Shown here piece by piece: positions 24,935 to 33,791 of a DNA stretch of 38,901 nt. Both the position numbers and the translations under genes were made by a program. The notes under the pieces were generated by a model. That model saw nothing but the letters and a program-made list of their open reading frames with translations. It did not search any database and had not been told where the DNA came from. Source of the DNA: Nitrospirota bacterium (GTDB lineage: Bacteria; Nitrospirota; Nitrospiria; 2-01-FULL-66-17); contig JBFLXB010000035.1 in NCBI GenBank assembly GCA_040757335.1, positions 1 through 38,901 on the forward strand, written 5' to 3'. Numbering within the stretch: the first letter of the stretch is position 1; each line of letters starts with the position of its first letter.

Positions 24935-27274
24935 GTGAAGTACGCACGCCGGCGGGCTGGAATACTGACTTCATCGAGAACATCTCCGGTCTACCACATG
25001 GTTCGTCGTCTTCGGTGCGTCACAGGTTTCGGATTTGCGGTCACGCTGACCGCGGCGCTGGCACTCGTGGCATGCGAGGACACGACCCCGGACAGCGGCG
25101 GCCCCGCACCCCCGAGTCCTTGCACCACGATCGTCACGTGTCAGGTGCGAGGATCCGGCAGCACCACGCCCCTTCCGACCGGCGACACGGTCCGATTTGC
25201 CTACGTGGCAAACACCACCGACAACACCCTCTCCATGTTCCTGGTTGATGCCGCAACAGGGCGGCTGATGCCGATCGGATACGTGTTGGTCGGAGCCGCG
25301 CCGGTCGCAGTCGCCACCGATCCGGCATCGAAATACCTGTACGTTGCGAACCGGGACGACGACAGCATTTCGGGGTTCACCGTGGAGGAACGAACCGGCA
25401 CGCTTCTGGAAATGGCCGACTCTCCGTTCGCAACCGGGGCGGAGCCCGTCGCGCTGCTGGTCGATCCGACGGGTGAATTTCTCTACACCGCAAATCAGGC
25501 CGGCGAATCCATTTCGGTGTTCTCCATCGACGCCACCGACGGCTCGCTGACCTTCCGAGCAACCGCCACAACGCTTGGTCGGTCCCCCGCGTCACTCGCC
25601 GTCAACAGTGCGAGTTCGTTCTTATTCGTCGGCAACAGCGAAATCGGGACCAATCCCGCAAGTGTCTCGTCGTTTTCTATCGATTCATTGACCGGGGTGC
25701 TTTCTCCGGTGGACGCCACGCTGGTGGGAAACGGAGCTCTCTCGATCACCCTGCACCCCGCCGGAGCGTTTCTATACGCGGTCAGCGACTCTGCCGGAGA
25801 CGTGGCACTGTTGTCGGTCGACGTAGGCGGCAACCTAGCGGTCCCTGATCCCTCGACAGTCACGCTTGGACCTGGCGGAGCCAGCATCATCGTGACGCCC
25901 GGCGGTGCACACGCATACGCGATCAATCGGGTCGACAACACCGTTCAAGATTACTCGGTCGCTGTTGATGGAACGCTGACCGCGATCAGCACGTCGCCGC
26001 TCGACACGGGAACCGCACCCTCAAGCCTGATTGTTGATCCGCTCGCAGAGCGGCTGTACGTGACGAATGCAGGATCAGCCGACGTGTCGGTGTTCTTAAT
26101 TGACGGGGCGACCGGCGCGTTGACCAAGGGCAGCACGACTCGTGCACAACGCGGCCCGCAGTCCTTGGCCTTCGTCACGCGCGGCGTGGCCGCCTCTGCC
26201 AAGGCAAAATACGCTTTCATCTTGAACCAGGGCGCCTCGACGATCTCCTCGTACGACGTCAACGCCGTGTCCGGCGTGTTGAGCCCGAACGGAGCGCAGT
26301 TGCTGACCGGCGGGCTGGGCATTCCCCGCGCGACGGCCGTGGATCCGTTTGCGCGGTTCGTGTACGTCGCGCACGCGTCCAACGAAATCTCCGCGTATCG
26401 GATCAACGCGGCGAACGGAAGTCTGCCGTCCGTCGATACCGTTACAGCGGGGGTGGATCCAAGTGTGACGGTCAGCGTCGACCCTACGGCCGTCACCATC
26501 GAGCCGTCGGGCCGATTCGCCTACGCCGCGGGCAGCAGCCTCGCCGGATCAACCGGCTGGCAAGTGGTCGTCCTGACGATCGATCAGTCAACCGGAGAGC
26601 TGACCGAGGTCACCGGGGCCGGGCTCGACATTGGAACGTTGCCGGTGTCCATGACCGCCGACCCCACCGGGCGGTTCCTCTACACCGTGGACTCCGGGTC
26701 GGACTCCGTTTCGGCGTTCACCATCGACCCGGCCACCGGCCTGTTGACCAGCGTGGGCGCGGCGCTGTCGGTCGCCGACGATCCGCGCAGCGTGGCCGTG
26801 GATGCCTCGGGCCGATTCGCCTACGTGGTCAGCGCGGGCTCCACTCCCAACCAGATTCAGGGGTTTGCGATCGACGCCGACACCGGCGCGTTGACTTCGC
26901 TCATGAGCCCCCTGGCAACCGGCACCAACCCGCAGGCGGTTGCCGCGGACCCCACCGGCCGATTCGTATACGTGGCCAACGCAAACGCCAACACGATCAC
27001 GCCCTACGCCATCGACATCGAAGAGGTCATCGACGCCAGGATGGGAGAACTCACCGCGGGCAACGTGTCCACCCCGACTGGGACGAGCCCCACCGCGCTG
27101 GCGGTTGAGCCTGGAGGGAAGTTCATCTACGTAACTAACCAAGCGTCCAACTCGCTCGCCACGTATTCGATCAGTCAGACCACCGGCAATCTGACTCGCG
27201 TCAGCAGTGCCTCGATCCCGTCTGGCACCCTGACCACCCCGATCGCGATCGGGCTCACCTTGTTCATCGAGTAA
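24935..27274 (+). CDS. YVTN/lactonase-type beta-propeller lipoprotein
   Basis: 779 residues from the GTG at 24935. A lipobox, LALVAC, is clear. It would be Cys47 from this start but a more normal Cys26 from an in-frame ATG at 24998, so the start is uncertain. The GTG is favoured by a -10 hexamer 6 bases upstream, the ATG by signal-peptide length. The rest is about 14 repeats of roughly 48 residues of the form DPTGRFLYTVDSGSDSVSAF-TID--TG-L, the seven-bladed-propeller pattern of the lactonase/YVTN family, enough for two propellers. It was probably outer-membrane-anchored. No enzymatic residues can be assigned and binding or surface-structure roles are equally possible. It converges on the ABC exporter gene with 23 bases between. 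Confidence 0.85.
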   Translation: MKYARRRAGILTSSRTSPVYHMVRRLRCVTGFGFAVTLTAALALVACEDTTPDSGGPAPPSPCTTIVTCQVRGSGSTTPLPTGDTVRFAYVANTTDNTLSMFLVDAATGRLMPIGYVLVGAAPVAVATDPASKYLYVANRDDDSISGFTVEERTGTLLEMADSPFATGAEPVALLVDPTGEFLYTANQAGESISVFSIDATDGSLTFRATATTLGRSPASLAVNSASSFLFVGNSEIGTNPASVSSFSIDSLTGVLSPVDATLVGNGALSITLHPAGAFLYAVSDSAGDVALLSVDVGGNLAVPDPSTVTLGPGGASIIVTPGGAHAYAINRVDNTVQDYSVAVDGTLTAISTSPLDTGTAPSSLIVDPLAERLYVTNAGSADVSVFLIDGATGALTKGSTTRAQRGPQSLAFVTRGVAASAKAKYAFILNQGASTISSYDVNAVSGVLSPNGAQLLTGGLGIPRATAVDPFARFVYVAHASNEISAYRINAANGSLPSVDTVTAGVDPSVTVSVDPTAVTIEPSGRFAYAAGSSLAGSTGWQVVVLTIDQSTGELTEVTGAGLDIGTLPVSMTADPTGRFLYTVDSGSDSVSAFTIDPATGLLTSVGAALSVADDPRSVAVDASGRFAYVVSAGSTPNQIQGFAIDADTGALTSLMSPLATGTNPQAVAADPTGRFVYVANANANTITPYAIDIEEVIDARMGELTAGNVSTPTGTSPTALAVEPGGKFIYVTNQASNSLATYSISQTTGNLTRVSSASIPSGTLTTPIAIGLTLFIE

Positions 27275-27297
27275 CGAGCCTCCCCGACCGGGAAGGC

Positions 27298-29019
27298 TTA
27301 GACCTGAAACTGGGCTTCGTACAGCGCGGTGTAAAGGCCGCCGCGACGCAGCAGGTCATCGTGCGTGCCGGTCTCGACGATCCGGCCGTGATCCATGATT
27401 ATGAGGCGGTCCACGGACCGCAGCGTGGACAGACGGTGGGCGATGATCAACGTGGTGCGGCCCGCGATCAGCCGCTCGAGCGCCTCTTGGATCTGCACCT
27501 CGGTCTCGCTGTCGATGTTCGAGGTGGCCTCGTCCAACACCACGATCGGCGGATCTTTGAGGAGGGCCCGCGCAATGGCGAGGCGTTGTTTCTGGCCGCC
27601 CGACAGCTTGACCCCCCGCTCGCCCACCAGTGTGTCGTACCCCTCGGGCAACGCGGCGACGAATTCGTGCGCACGGGCCGCGCGCACCGCGTTGTCCAGG
27701 TCCGCGTCGGACGCGTCCGGCCGCCCGAACAAGAGATTCTCGCGCACGGTGCCGTTGAAGAGCACCGGGTCCTGCGGCACGAGCCCGATCTGATCGCGCA
27801 GGCTCCGCAGCGTGAGCCCGCGGATGTCGCGCCCGTCGATTTCGATGCGGCCTGATCCCGCGTCGTAGAACCGCAGCAGCAACTTCACCACCGTGCTCTT
27901 CCCGGCCCCGCTGGGCCCGACCAGCGCGACTTTCTCGCCCGACGCAATGCCCACATCAAGGTCGTGGATCACCTCCACATCGGACCGATACCCGAACGAC
28001 ACCTGTTCGAAGCGCACCTCACCGCGGCCACGCGGCAACATCACGGCCTCCGAGGCCTCCACCACCTCGGGCTTGGCATCGAGGATCTCGAACACGCGCT
28101 CGCCCGAGGCCAACGCGTGCTGGAGCATGTGGTTGACGGAATGGATCTGGTTGATCGGCACGTAGAACATCGCCAGGTACGACAGAAATGCCACCAGCTC
28201 ACCCAGCGTCATCCGACCGGCCACCACCTCGCGTGAACCCACGCCGAGGATGAGCAGCGTGCCCACCGATCCGAGGAACACCATCGAGGGCGAATACACC
28301 GACCACACCCGAGCGACCCGCAACTGCTCGCGGCAATACGCCCGATTGTGCGCATCGAAACGCGCGGCCGCGTAAGCCTCGCGATTGAACGCGAAGATTT
28401 CGCGGATGCCGGAGAGGTGATCCTGAAGCACCGCGTTCAAGCGACCCGATTCCTGCCGGATCGCGCGGTAGAGCGCGTGCACCCGTCGCGTAAAGACCGA
28501 CGCCCCGAGTACGAGGAAGGGGATGGGGATCAATGCCAGCAACGCGAGCTGCCAGTGCATCGCGAACAACATGACCGCGATCCCGACCAACGCGAGACCC
28601 GCCATCACCAGCGACTCCACGCCGTCGATGAAGATCCGTTCGAGGTTGGTGACGTCGCTCGTGACGCGTGAGACCAACTCGCCGCTCGCGCGCTGGTCGT
28701 AGTACCGGACCGACAACACCTGCAACTTGTCGTACACCGCTTTGCGGAGATCGTAGATCACACGCTGCTCGAGCACGTTGTTGAGGCGGACGCGCGCGCC
28801 GGTCAACACATTGCGTCCCAGGTAGGCCAGCGTCAACGCCGCCATCAGCCACGGCAGCGGCTCCAGGTCCGCCGGACGGACCACCGTGTCGATGATCAGT
28901 TTGATGATCCACGGCGGAACCAGGTCGACCAGAGTCGCGAGGACCGCGCACGCCAGCGCGGCGAGCGCGAGCGTCCGGTAGGGCGCCAGATACCTCAGGA
29001 CGCGCAGGAGTAACCGCAT
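27298..29019 (-). CDS. MsbA-like ABC exporter (fused permease-ATPase)
   Basis: 573 residues, the length of type IV ABC half-transporters. Residues of about 1-320 form a six-helix transmembrane domain (LALAALACAVLATLVDLVPPW; LVMAGLALVGIAVMLFAMHW). The ATPase domain has Walker A GPSGAGKST, Q-loop VPQDPVLFNGTVRENLLFG, signature KLSGGQKQRLAIARALL, Walker B IVVLDEATSNID and the switch His in IIAHRLSTL. MsbA-family homodimers flip lipid A or other amphiphiles, and many related ones export drugs or peptides. No lipopolysaccharide genes adjoin it, so the substrate is open. TATAAC on the minus strand (29026-29031) ends 6 bases before the ATG, with no Shine-Dalgarno sequence. Confidence 0.93.
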   Translation of the reverse strand: MRLLLRVLRYLAPYRTLALAALACAVLATLVDLVPPWIIKLIIDTVVRPADLEPLPWLMAALTLAYLGRNVLTGARVRLNNVLEQRVIYDLRKAVYDKLQVLSVRYYDQRASGELVSRVTSDVTNLERIFIDGVESLVMAGLALVGIAVMLFAMHWQLALLALIPIPFLVLGASVFTRRVHALYRAIRQESGRLNAVLQDHLSGIREIFAFNREAYAAARFDAHNRAYCREQLRVARVWSVYSPSMVFLGSVGTLLILGVGSREVVAGRMTLGELVAFLSYLAMFYVPINQIHSVNHMLQHALASGERVFEILDAKPEVVEASEAVMLPRGRGEVRFEQVSFGYRSDVEVIHDLDVGIASGEKVALVGPSGAGKSTVVKLLLRFYDAGSGRIEIDGRDIRGLTLRSLRDQIGLVPQDPVLFNGTVRENLLFGRPDASDADLDNAVRAARAHEFVAALPEGYDTLVGERGVKLSGGQKQRLAIARALLKDPPIVVLDEATSNIDSETEVQIQEALERLIAGRTTLIIAHRLSTLRSVDRLIIMDHGRIVETGTHDDLLRRGGLYTALYEAQFQV

Positions 29020-29025
29020 ACGCGG

Positions 29026-29054
29026 GTTATACCACGCACCGAGGCCTCACGGAA
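29026..29054 (-). promoter_or_regulatory. Promoter of the MsbA-like gene
   Basis: On the minus strand a weak TTCCGT (29049-29054) is followed after 17 bases by TATAAC (29026-29031). The -10 ends 6 bases before the ATG at 29019. The -35 touches the first copy of the repeat described at 29054-29193. Confidence 0.45.
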
Positions 29055-29193
29055 ACGTGCTTAGCGAAGTGCGCGCCATAATGGGCCGCAGGCTTCTTTC
29101 CACGTGGCGCGGCAACGTGCTTAGCGCCGGGGGGCGCTGCCAACGAGCCGAAGGGCCTCCCTGCACATCGCGCAGCAACGTGCTTCGCGAAGT
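29054..29193. repeat. Three spaced copies of an AACGTGCTT(A/C)GCG repeat
   Basis: AACGTGCTTAGCGAAGT (29054-29070), AACGTGCTTAGCG (29114-29126) and AACGTGCTTCGCGAAGT (29177-29193) occur in the same orientation at intervals of 60 and 63 bases. The bases before copies 2 and 3 also match (CAC-T-GCGC-GC), so this looks like a decayed 60-bp tandem repeat. It fills the divergent region between the ABC exporter and symporter genes, next to both promoters. Confidence 0.6.
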
Positions 29194-29222
29194 TCACGCC
29201 GCACAGTCTGGTGTGGTATCCT
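29193..29222 (+). promoter_or_regulatory. Promoter of the SLC13-type symporter gene
   Basis: TTCACG (29193-29198) and TATCCT (29217-29222) are separated by 18 bases. The -10 ends 5 bases before the GTG at 29228. The -35 abuts the last copy of the upstream repeat. Confidence 0.45.
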
Positions 29223-29227
29223 GCGGC

Positions 29228-30748
29228 GTGCCCGAACCCTCCGTCACCACCGACGGGCCTACCCGGCGACGCCTTGCCGCCGTGGGATTCGCGCTAGGGC
29301 CCGTCGCCGCCCTGGCGGTCTGGGTCTTCCCACTCCCCGTGGTTCCGCAGGCGCACGCCCTGGCCGGCCTCCTCGCGTGGGTGGTGATCTATTGGATCAC
29401 CGAACCGATCCCGATCCCCGCCACGGCGCTGCTCGCTCCGGTCGCGGCCGTGGCGCTCGGCGTGGGCAGCGCCAAAGACGTCTTCGCGCCGTTCGCGCAC
29501 CCGGTCATCTTCCTGTTCATCGGCAGTTTTCTGATCGCCGAAGCCATGATCGTGCACGGCCTCGACCGTCGCATCGCCTACTGGGTCCTCACACGACCCG
29601 TCATCGGCGAAAGCCCGGCCCGGATTCTATTCGCGGTGGGCCTATTGGCCGCCGGGATGTCGCTGTGGGTCAGCAACACGGCCACGACCGCGATGATGTT
29701 GCCGATCGCGACGGGTATGCTGGGCGCGCTGGCGGGTGCGCGCCGCAACGCCCAGGAGGCGTCCCCCTCGCCCGCGGCGTGGCGCTACAGCACCGCACTG
29801 ATGTTGATGGTGGCCTACGCCGCGTCCATCGGCGGTCTGGGGACGGTGATCGGCACCCCGCCGAATCTGATCGGCAAGGGGTTGATCGCGGACCGACTCG
29901 GGGTGGACATCGGGTTCGTTCAGTGGATGCAATTCGGCATCCCGATCGTCATCGTGACGTTCGCCGCATTGTTGGTCCTGCTCTACGCGCTGCACCCGCC
30001 GGACCTGGGATCCTTGACCGGGGTGGCCGCGTTCCTCGCCCGCCAGCGGGCCGCGCTCGGGGCCATGGGGCGCGGCGAACGCAACGCGGCCGTCGCGTTC
30101 GGCACGGCCGTCATCCTGTGGCTGGCGCCCGCCGGCCTCGTCTTGATATGGGGTGCGGACTCCGGGGTTGCCAACTGGTACGACCGCCACATCCCGGAAG
30201 CCGTGGTCGCGCTGATCGGCGCAGGCCTGTTGTTCGTATTGCCCGTTGATTGGCCCACCCGTCGGTTCACCCTCTCGTGGGAGGAAGCCGAGCGGATCGA
30301 CTGGGGCACGATCCTGCTGTTTGGAAGCGGCCTGGCCTTGGGAGAGCTGATGTTCCAGACCGGTCTGTCCGAGGCGATCGGCCGCGGCGCGGCGCAGGCG
30401 TTGGGAGCCGACAGCCTGTGGACGCTCACCGCGTTTGCGATCGCCCTGGGCATCGTATTGAGCGAGCTCACGTCCAATACCGCGTCCGCCACCATGGTGA
30501 TCCCGGTGGTCATCGCCATTGCCCAGGGCGCGGGCGTGAGCGCCCTTCCGCCCGCCTTGGGCGCGTGTCTGGGAGCGAGTTTCGGGTTCATGCTGCCGAT
30601 CTCCACCCCGCCCAACGCCATCGTGTACGGATCCGGGCTGATTCCGATCCAGCGGATGATCCGCGCAGGGGTGTTGCTCGACCTCGTCGGCTTCGCGGTG
30701 ATCTGGGCGGGGTTACGAGTCCTGTGCCCGCTGTTGGGTTTGCTCTGA
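29228..30748 (+). CDS. SLC13/DASS-family anion symporter
   Basis: 506 residues. The divalent anion:sodium symporter family takes up dicarboxylates, citrate, sulfate or phosphate. Both helical-hairpin signatures are present: SNTATTAMMLPIATGML (first SNT motif) and TSNTASATMVIPVV (second). Also present are ITEPIPIPATALLAP near the N-terminus and IGGLGTVIGTPPNLIGKG. About 11 membrane segments are expected. The frame stays open to 29057 but that part encodes the upstream repeats, so the GTG at 29228 is chosen. It follows TATCCT by 5 bases. The motifs do not decide the substrate. The gene ends 3 bases from the convergent DUF192 gene. Confidence 0.92.
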   Translation: MPEPSVTTDGPTRRRLAAVGFALGPVAALAVWVFPLPVVPQAHALAGLLAWVVIYWITEPIPIPATALLAPVAAVALGVGSAKDVFAPFAHPVIFLFIGSFLIAEAMIVHGLDRRIAYWVLTRPVIGESPARILFAVGLLAAGMSLWVSNTATTAMMLPIATGMLGALAGARRNAQEASPSPAAWRYSTALMLMVAYAASIGGLGTVIGTPPNLIGKGLIADRLGVDIGFVQWMQFGIPIVIVTFAALLVLLYALHPPDLGSLTGVAAFLARQRAALGAMGRGERNAAVAFGTAVILWLAPAGLVLIWGADSGVANWYDRHIPEAVVALIGAGLLFVLPVDWPTRRFTLSWEEAERIDWGTILLFGSGLALGELMFQTGLSEAIGRGAAQALGADSLWTLTAFAIALGIVLSELTSNTASATMVIPVVIAIAQGAGVSALPPALGACLGASFGFMLPISTPPNAIVYGSGLIPIQRMIRAGVLLDLVGFAVIWAGLRVLCPLLGLL

Positions 30749-30751
30749 TTC

Positions 30752-31216
30752 TTAGAACTTGAGGATCTGGCCGACCGCCAACCCCTCGCGTCGGGCTGCG
30801 CCGCCCGCGATTTCCAGCACGTACCGGGCCGGAACGTCGAACTGATAGATCGGGCACGGATCGGCTTTGCACGGCGGTGTGTCGGGCAGAATCGCCACCA
30901 CCCGCTTGGATTCGTCGAGCCAGATGAGGTCGAGCGGAATCAGGCAGTTTTTCATCCAGAACGCGTACCGTCCCGAGGTGTCAAAAACAAACAGCATGCC
31001 GGTTCGAGGGGGAAGGGTTGCACGGAACATCAGGCCCCGCTCGCGTGCCTCCGGCGTCCGAGGAATCTCCACGGAGTAGACCACTCCGCTCGGGAAGGTG
31101 ACCGTGCCGCGGTCGGACAGCGTGGCTCCGGCTCCTGCGCCGGAGGACCCCGCCACGTGCAAGAACGCGAGCAACACCGACCCGGCAGCGACTCGCGTGA
31201 AACGTCCTTTCGTCAT
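30752..31216 (-). CDS. DUF192 family exported protein
   Basis: 154 residues. A signal peptide or anchor covers about 8-31. The mature part has the compact DUF192 pattern: VYSVEIPRTPEARERGLMFR, GMLFVFDTSGRYAFWMKNCL, IPLDLIWLDE and YVLEIAGGAARREGLAVGQ. The biochemical function of this family is not established. Two Cys in DTPPCKADPCP could form a disulfide in the periplasm. The gene has a possible extended -10 (TGC-TAGCAT) upstream on the minus strand. Confidence 0.9.
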   Translation of the reverse strand: MTKGRFTRVAAGSVLLAFLHVAGSSGAGAGATLSDRGTVTFPSGVVYSVEIPRTPEARERGLMFRATLPPRTGMLFVFDTSGRYAFWMKNCLIPLDLIWLDESKRVVAILPDTPPCKADPCPIYQFDVPARYVLEIAGGAARREGLAVGQILKF

Positions 31217-31264
31217 GGCGAATCTATGCTAGCAGAACCCCCCGCGAGCCCACAACGTCACCGC

Positions 31265-31294
31265 CTGACATAAGATTCGGCGCTGTGGTATGAT
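31265..31294 (+). promoter_or_regulatory. Promoter of the Nfu-like gene
   Basis: CTGACA (31265-31270) and TATGAT (31289-31294) are separated by 18 bases, one of the best promoters in the window. A leader of about 26 bases ends in GGGAGG (31315-31320). Confidence 0.6.
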
Positions 31295-31326
31295 TCGGGC
31301 ATCTGTAGGTCTACGGGAGGATGAAT

Positions 31327-31947
31327 ATGCCGACATTAACGCCGACATTAACTATGACCGCCACCGCGCGCGAGCAGATTCTCGCTGCCATGAACATGCC
31401 GGGACGCACTGCACACGGTCTGCGCTTGACCGTGAAATACCCCGGGACCCGCAACCAGACCTACGGATTGAGTCTGGTGGAAAAATCCACTCCCGACGTC
31501 AACGACGTCATCGTGGAACTCGACGGCATCAAGGTGTTTTTGGAAAAGCAGAACGCTACGTTCGTGGACGGCGCCACCATCGACTACCTCACGGGTCCCA
31601 GCGGCAGCGGGTTCAAGATCGAAAGCCCGTATCAACCGCCGACGGCCCAGATGCCGACCGAACCGCCGACCGGTCCCCTGGCTGACGCCGTTCAAAAGGT
31701 GATTCGCGAGCAGATCAATCCCGCGGTCGCTGGACACGGCGGATACGTCTCCCTGGTGGATGTGAAGGACGAGATCGCCTACGTTCGATTGGGCGGCGGG
31801 TGCCAAGGATGCGGGATGGCCGACGTCACGCTCAAGCAGGGCGTCTCCGTGATGATCAAGAAGGCGGTGCCCGAGGTCAAAGATGTCTTGGACATCACCG
31901 ACCACGCGAACGGCACCAATCCATATTATCAGCCCAGCAGCAAGTAG
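31327..31947 (+). CDS. NfuA-like Fe-S scaffold/carrier protein
   Basis: 206 residues. The C-terminal NifU domain (about 118-195) has the cluster-binding motif GGCQGCGMADVTL (Cys159, Cys162). It binds a bridging [4Fe-4S] cluster in a dimer and passes it to apo-proteins. The N-terminal 100 residues resemble an A-type carrier (HesB/IscA) fold (ARTAHGLRLTVKYPGTRNQT; ATIDYL) but have no cysteine, the same degenerate arrangement as E. coli NfuA. GGGAGG abuts an ATG at 31321, leaving no room for initiation there. The in-frame ATG at 31327 has a 6-base spacing and is preferred. No isc or suf genes are in the window. Confidence 0.88.
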   Translation: MPTLTPTLTMTATAREQILAAMNMPGRTAHGLRLTVKYPGTRNQTYGLSLVEKSTPDVNDVIVELDGIKVFLEKQNATFVDGATIDYLTGPSGSGFKIESPYQPPTAQMPTEPPTGPLADAVQKVIREQINPAVAGHGGYVSLVDVKDEIAYVRLGGGCQGCGMADVTLKQGVSVMIKKAVPEVKDVLDITDHANGTNPYYQPSSK

Positions 31948-31970
31948 CCTGATCCCCCGATAACGCGGCG

Positions 31971-32051
31971 CCTGCTGCGTTGTCGCGTCGGTTCGCGTGC
32001 TCACGTACGACCCAGTACGCTCCGCGCGCAACCTTCGCTCCGCCTTGCGAC
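31971..32051. repeat. Intergenic repeat, copy B (imperfect palindrome)
   Basis: A non-coding segment between the Nfu-like and ATP-grasp genes. It is an imperfect palindrome centred on ACGTACGACCCAGTACGC, with GC-rich arms ending CTGCGTTGTCGCG on the left and CCGCCTTGCGAC on the right. Its right half (CCAGTACGCTCCG ... CCTTGCG) matches copy A at 145-181. It has the look of a dispersed extragenic palindrome. Confidence 0.45.
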
Positions 32052-32134
32052 CCACCTTCGAGGAGACATTGTCGGAAGTCCCCGAAGGGGGCATTCGCCG
32101 CGTTCTCGGCGGCCAGGCTGGCAACCACCACGTA

Positions 32135-33382
32135 ATGAGCCGTGATCCACTTCCTGTGAAGAAACGACTCCTGCTCTTGATGCCCGCGACCACGTACCGT
32201 GCCGCGGACTTCCTCGCCGCGGCCCACCGACTCGGGGCGGACGTGGTGGTGGGGTCCAACCTCCCGCAGATCCTCGAGGCGTTCTCCGAGGGCGGAACGA
32301 TCACGCTCGACTTCGACGACCCCGCGGCCGCGGTCGAACAGATCCGTCCCCTTCCTCCGTTCGACGCGATCATCGGGGTGGACGAGGAGAGCGTGTCGCT
32401 CGCGGCCATGCTCTCCGCCGCGCTCAAACTCCCGCACAATCCGGTCGAGGCCGTGGCCGCAACCCGCAACAAGGCGGTCGCGCGACGCATCTTCCGAGAA
32501 GCGGGCCTGCCAGCCCCGCGCTTCGAAGTCATCGGGGTGGAGGAGGACCCTGAGCCGGCGGCCACACGCGTCGGGTATCCGTGTGTGGTCAAGCCGCTGA
32601 TCCTTGCAGCCAGTCAGGGCGTGATCCGGGCCGACGACGCGGCGTCGCTACGCGCCGCGGTGACGCGCGTGTCCGCCATTCTGGCCGCGCCCGCGGTCCG
32701 GAAGCACGGTCCGGCCTCGCGGCAACTCCTGGTCGAAGCGTTCATTCCCGGCCGGGAGGTCGCGCTCGAAGGACTGTTGCGACACGGGCGCTTGGACGTG
32801 TTGGCGCTGTTCGACAAACCCGATCCCCTGGACGGCCCGTTCTTCGAGGAAACCCTGTACGTCACGCCCTCGCGCCTGCCCCGGCCGATCCAAGACACGA
32901 TCGCCGACTGCGCCGAGCGAGCCGCACGGGCGTTGGGCCTGCGCGACGGCCCGATCCACGCCGAGTTGCGGGTCAACCAGCAAGGTCCGTGGCTGCTCGA
33001 AGTGGCGGCTCGATCGATCGGCGGCCTGTGTTCGCGCGCCTTGCGATTCGGAACCGGCCTCACGCTGGAAGAGATCATCATCGGACACGCGCTGGGGATG
33101 AAGATCCCGTCGCTGGAACGCGAGCGCCGCGCCGCCGGCGTGATGATGATTCCGATTCCGAACGCGGGGAAGCTCGTCGCTGTACGGGGCCGCGAGGCGG
33201 CCCGCGGCCTGCCGGGCATCGAGGAGGTCACCATCCTGATGCGTCGCGGCCAGCGGGTCGTCCCGCTGCCCGAGGGCAGCCGCTATCTGGGGTTCATCGT
33301 CGCACGAGGCGAAACGCCCGAACAGGTCGAAGCCGCGCTGCGCCAGGCCCACAAGTGCCTGGCGATCGACATCAACCCGTAG
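32135..33382 (+). CDS. ATP-grasp domain protein
   Basis: 415 residues from an ATG at 32135. An in-frame GTG at 32156 (followed by KKRLLLLMPATTYR) is equally reasonable, as neither has a clear ribosome-binding site. Frames further upstream fall in the repeat. ATP-grasp enzymes ligate a carboxylate to an amine or thiol through an acyl phosphate. Visible are the N-terminal Rossmann-like part (ADFLAAAHRLGADVVVGSN), the central ATP-grasp lobe (RVGYPCVVKPLILAASQGV; LLVEAFIPGREVALEGLL) and the metal-binding strand HAELRVNQQGPWLLEVAARSIGG. The last keeps the E-A-R-G pattern of biotin carboxylase and carbamoyl-phosphate synthase relatives. It most resembles L-amino-acid ligase-type proteins. The substrate is unknown. 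Confidence 0.85.
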   Translation: MSRDPLPVKKRLLLLMPATTYRAADFLAAAHRLGADVVVGSNLPQILEAFSEGGTITLDFDDPAAAVEQIRPLPPFDAIIGVDEESVSLAAMLSAALKLPHNPVEAVAATRNKAVARRIFREAGLPAPRFEVIGVEEDPEPAATRVGYPCVVKPLILAASQGVIRADDAASLRAAVTRVSAILAAPAVRKHGPASRQLLVEAFIPGREVALEGLLRHGRLDVLALFDKPDPLDGPFFEETLYVTPSRLPRPIQDTIADCAERAARALGLRDGPIHAELRVNQQGPWLLEVAARSIGGLCSRALRFGTGLTLEEIIIGHALGMKIPSLERERRAAGVMMIPIPNAGKLVAVRGREAARGLPGIEEVTILMRRGQRVVPLPEGSRYLGFIVARGETPEQVEAALRQAHKCLAIDINP

Positions 33383-33390
33383 CGGTCACG

Positions 33391-33660
33391 CTAGGCTTGT
33401 CTGTAGATGTAAACGCCCATCAGCACGCCGATGACGCTCAGCAGGTTGATCTTCACCGAGGCGCCGGCCGTCACGGTGATGAGGAAGAGATCCACGGTAA
33501 TGGGGTTGGTGATCCCGATGTTGAGATTTTTCAGGAACAGCGAGCTGATCGGGCCGGTGGGAGCAACCGCGCGGAGAATCTCGGCCACCACACCGCCGAA
33601 CAGCCCGCCCACGATGACGAAGAAGATCAACAGCCAAGGCGTCTTGCGAAGTATTGCCAT
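33391..33660 (-). CDS. Small membrane protein (DUF4321-like)
   Basis: 89 residues with two hydrophobic helices at about 8-30 (PWLLIFFVIVGGLFGGVVAE) and 62-85 (VKINLLSVIGVLMGVYIYRQ). Between them lies a polar loop with NLNIGITNPITVDLFLITVT. The layout PWLL-GG-GG-AE...N-NIGI...VDL and its length match small DUF4321-type proteins as I recall them. No function is known. AAAGGA on the minus strand precedes the ATG by 8 bases. It is divergent from trxB and converges on the ATP-grasp gene with 8 bases between. Confidence 0.75.
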   Translation of the reverse strand: MAILRKTPWLLIFFVIVGGLFGGVVAEILRAVAPTGPISSLFLKNLNIGITNPITVDLFLITVTAGASVKINLLSVIGVLMGVYIYRQA

Positions 33661-33733
33661 CGAGGATATCCTTTCGCGCGGTTCGCAGGACAGTAAAACC
33701 GTTAGCAGGTGCTTGTCAAGGCGGACGGGCCCG

Positions 33734-33763
33734 TTGATTTGGAAAGAAGGTGAATGCTACGAT
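33734..33763 (+). promoter_or_regulatory. Promoter of trxB
   Basis: TTGATT (33734-33739) and TACGAT (33758-33763) are separated by 18 bases. The predicted transcript start near 33770 lies after the ATG at 33762 and before that at 33792, which supports the latter as start codon. Confidence 0.45.
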
Positions 33764-33791
33764 GTCGATTCATGTCGAGGAGCGTGACGCG

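Noticed and set aside
27275-27297. GCCTCCCC/GGGAAGGC stem between convergent genes as a terminator
   Set aside because: The stem has a mismatch and no T-run on either strand; it could still slow polymerase but is too weak to call.
29057-29227. N-terminal extension of the symporter frame
   Set aside because: The codons fall in the 60-bp repeats and a promoter -10 (29217-29222) lies inside, so translation from 29228 is more likely.
31997-32134. N-terminal extension of the ATP-grasp frame
   Set aside because: It begins inside the palindromic repeat and shows no similarity to the family N-terminus.
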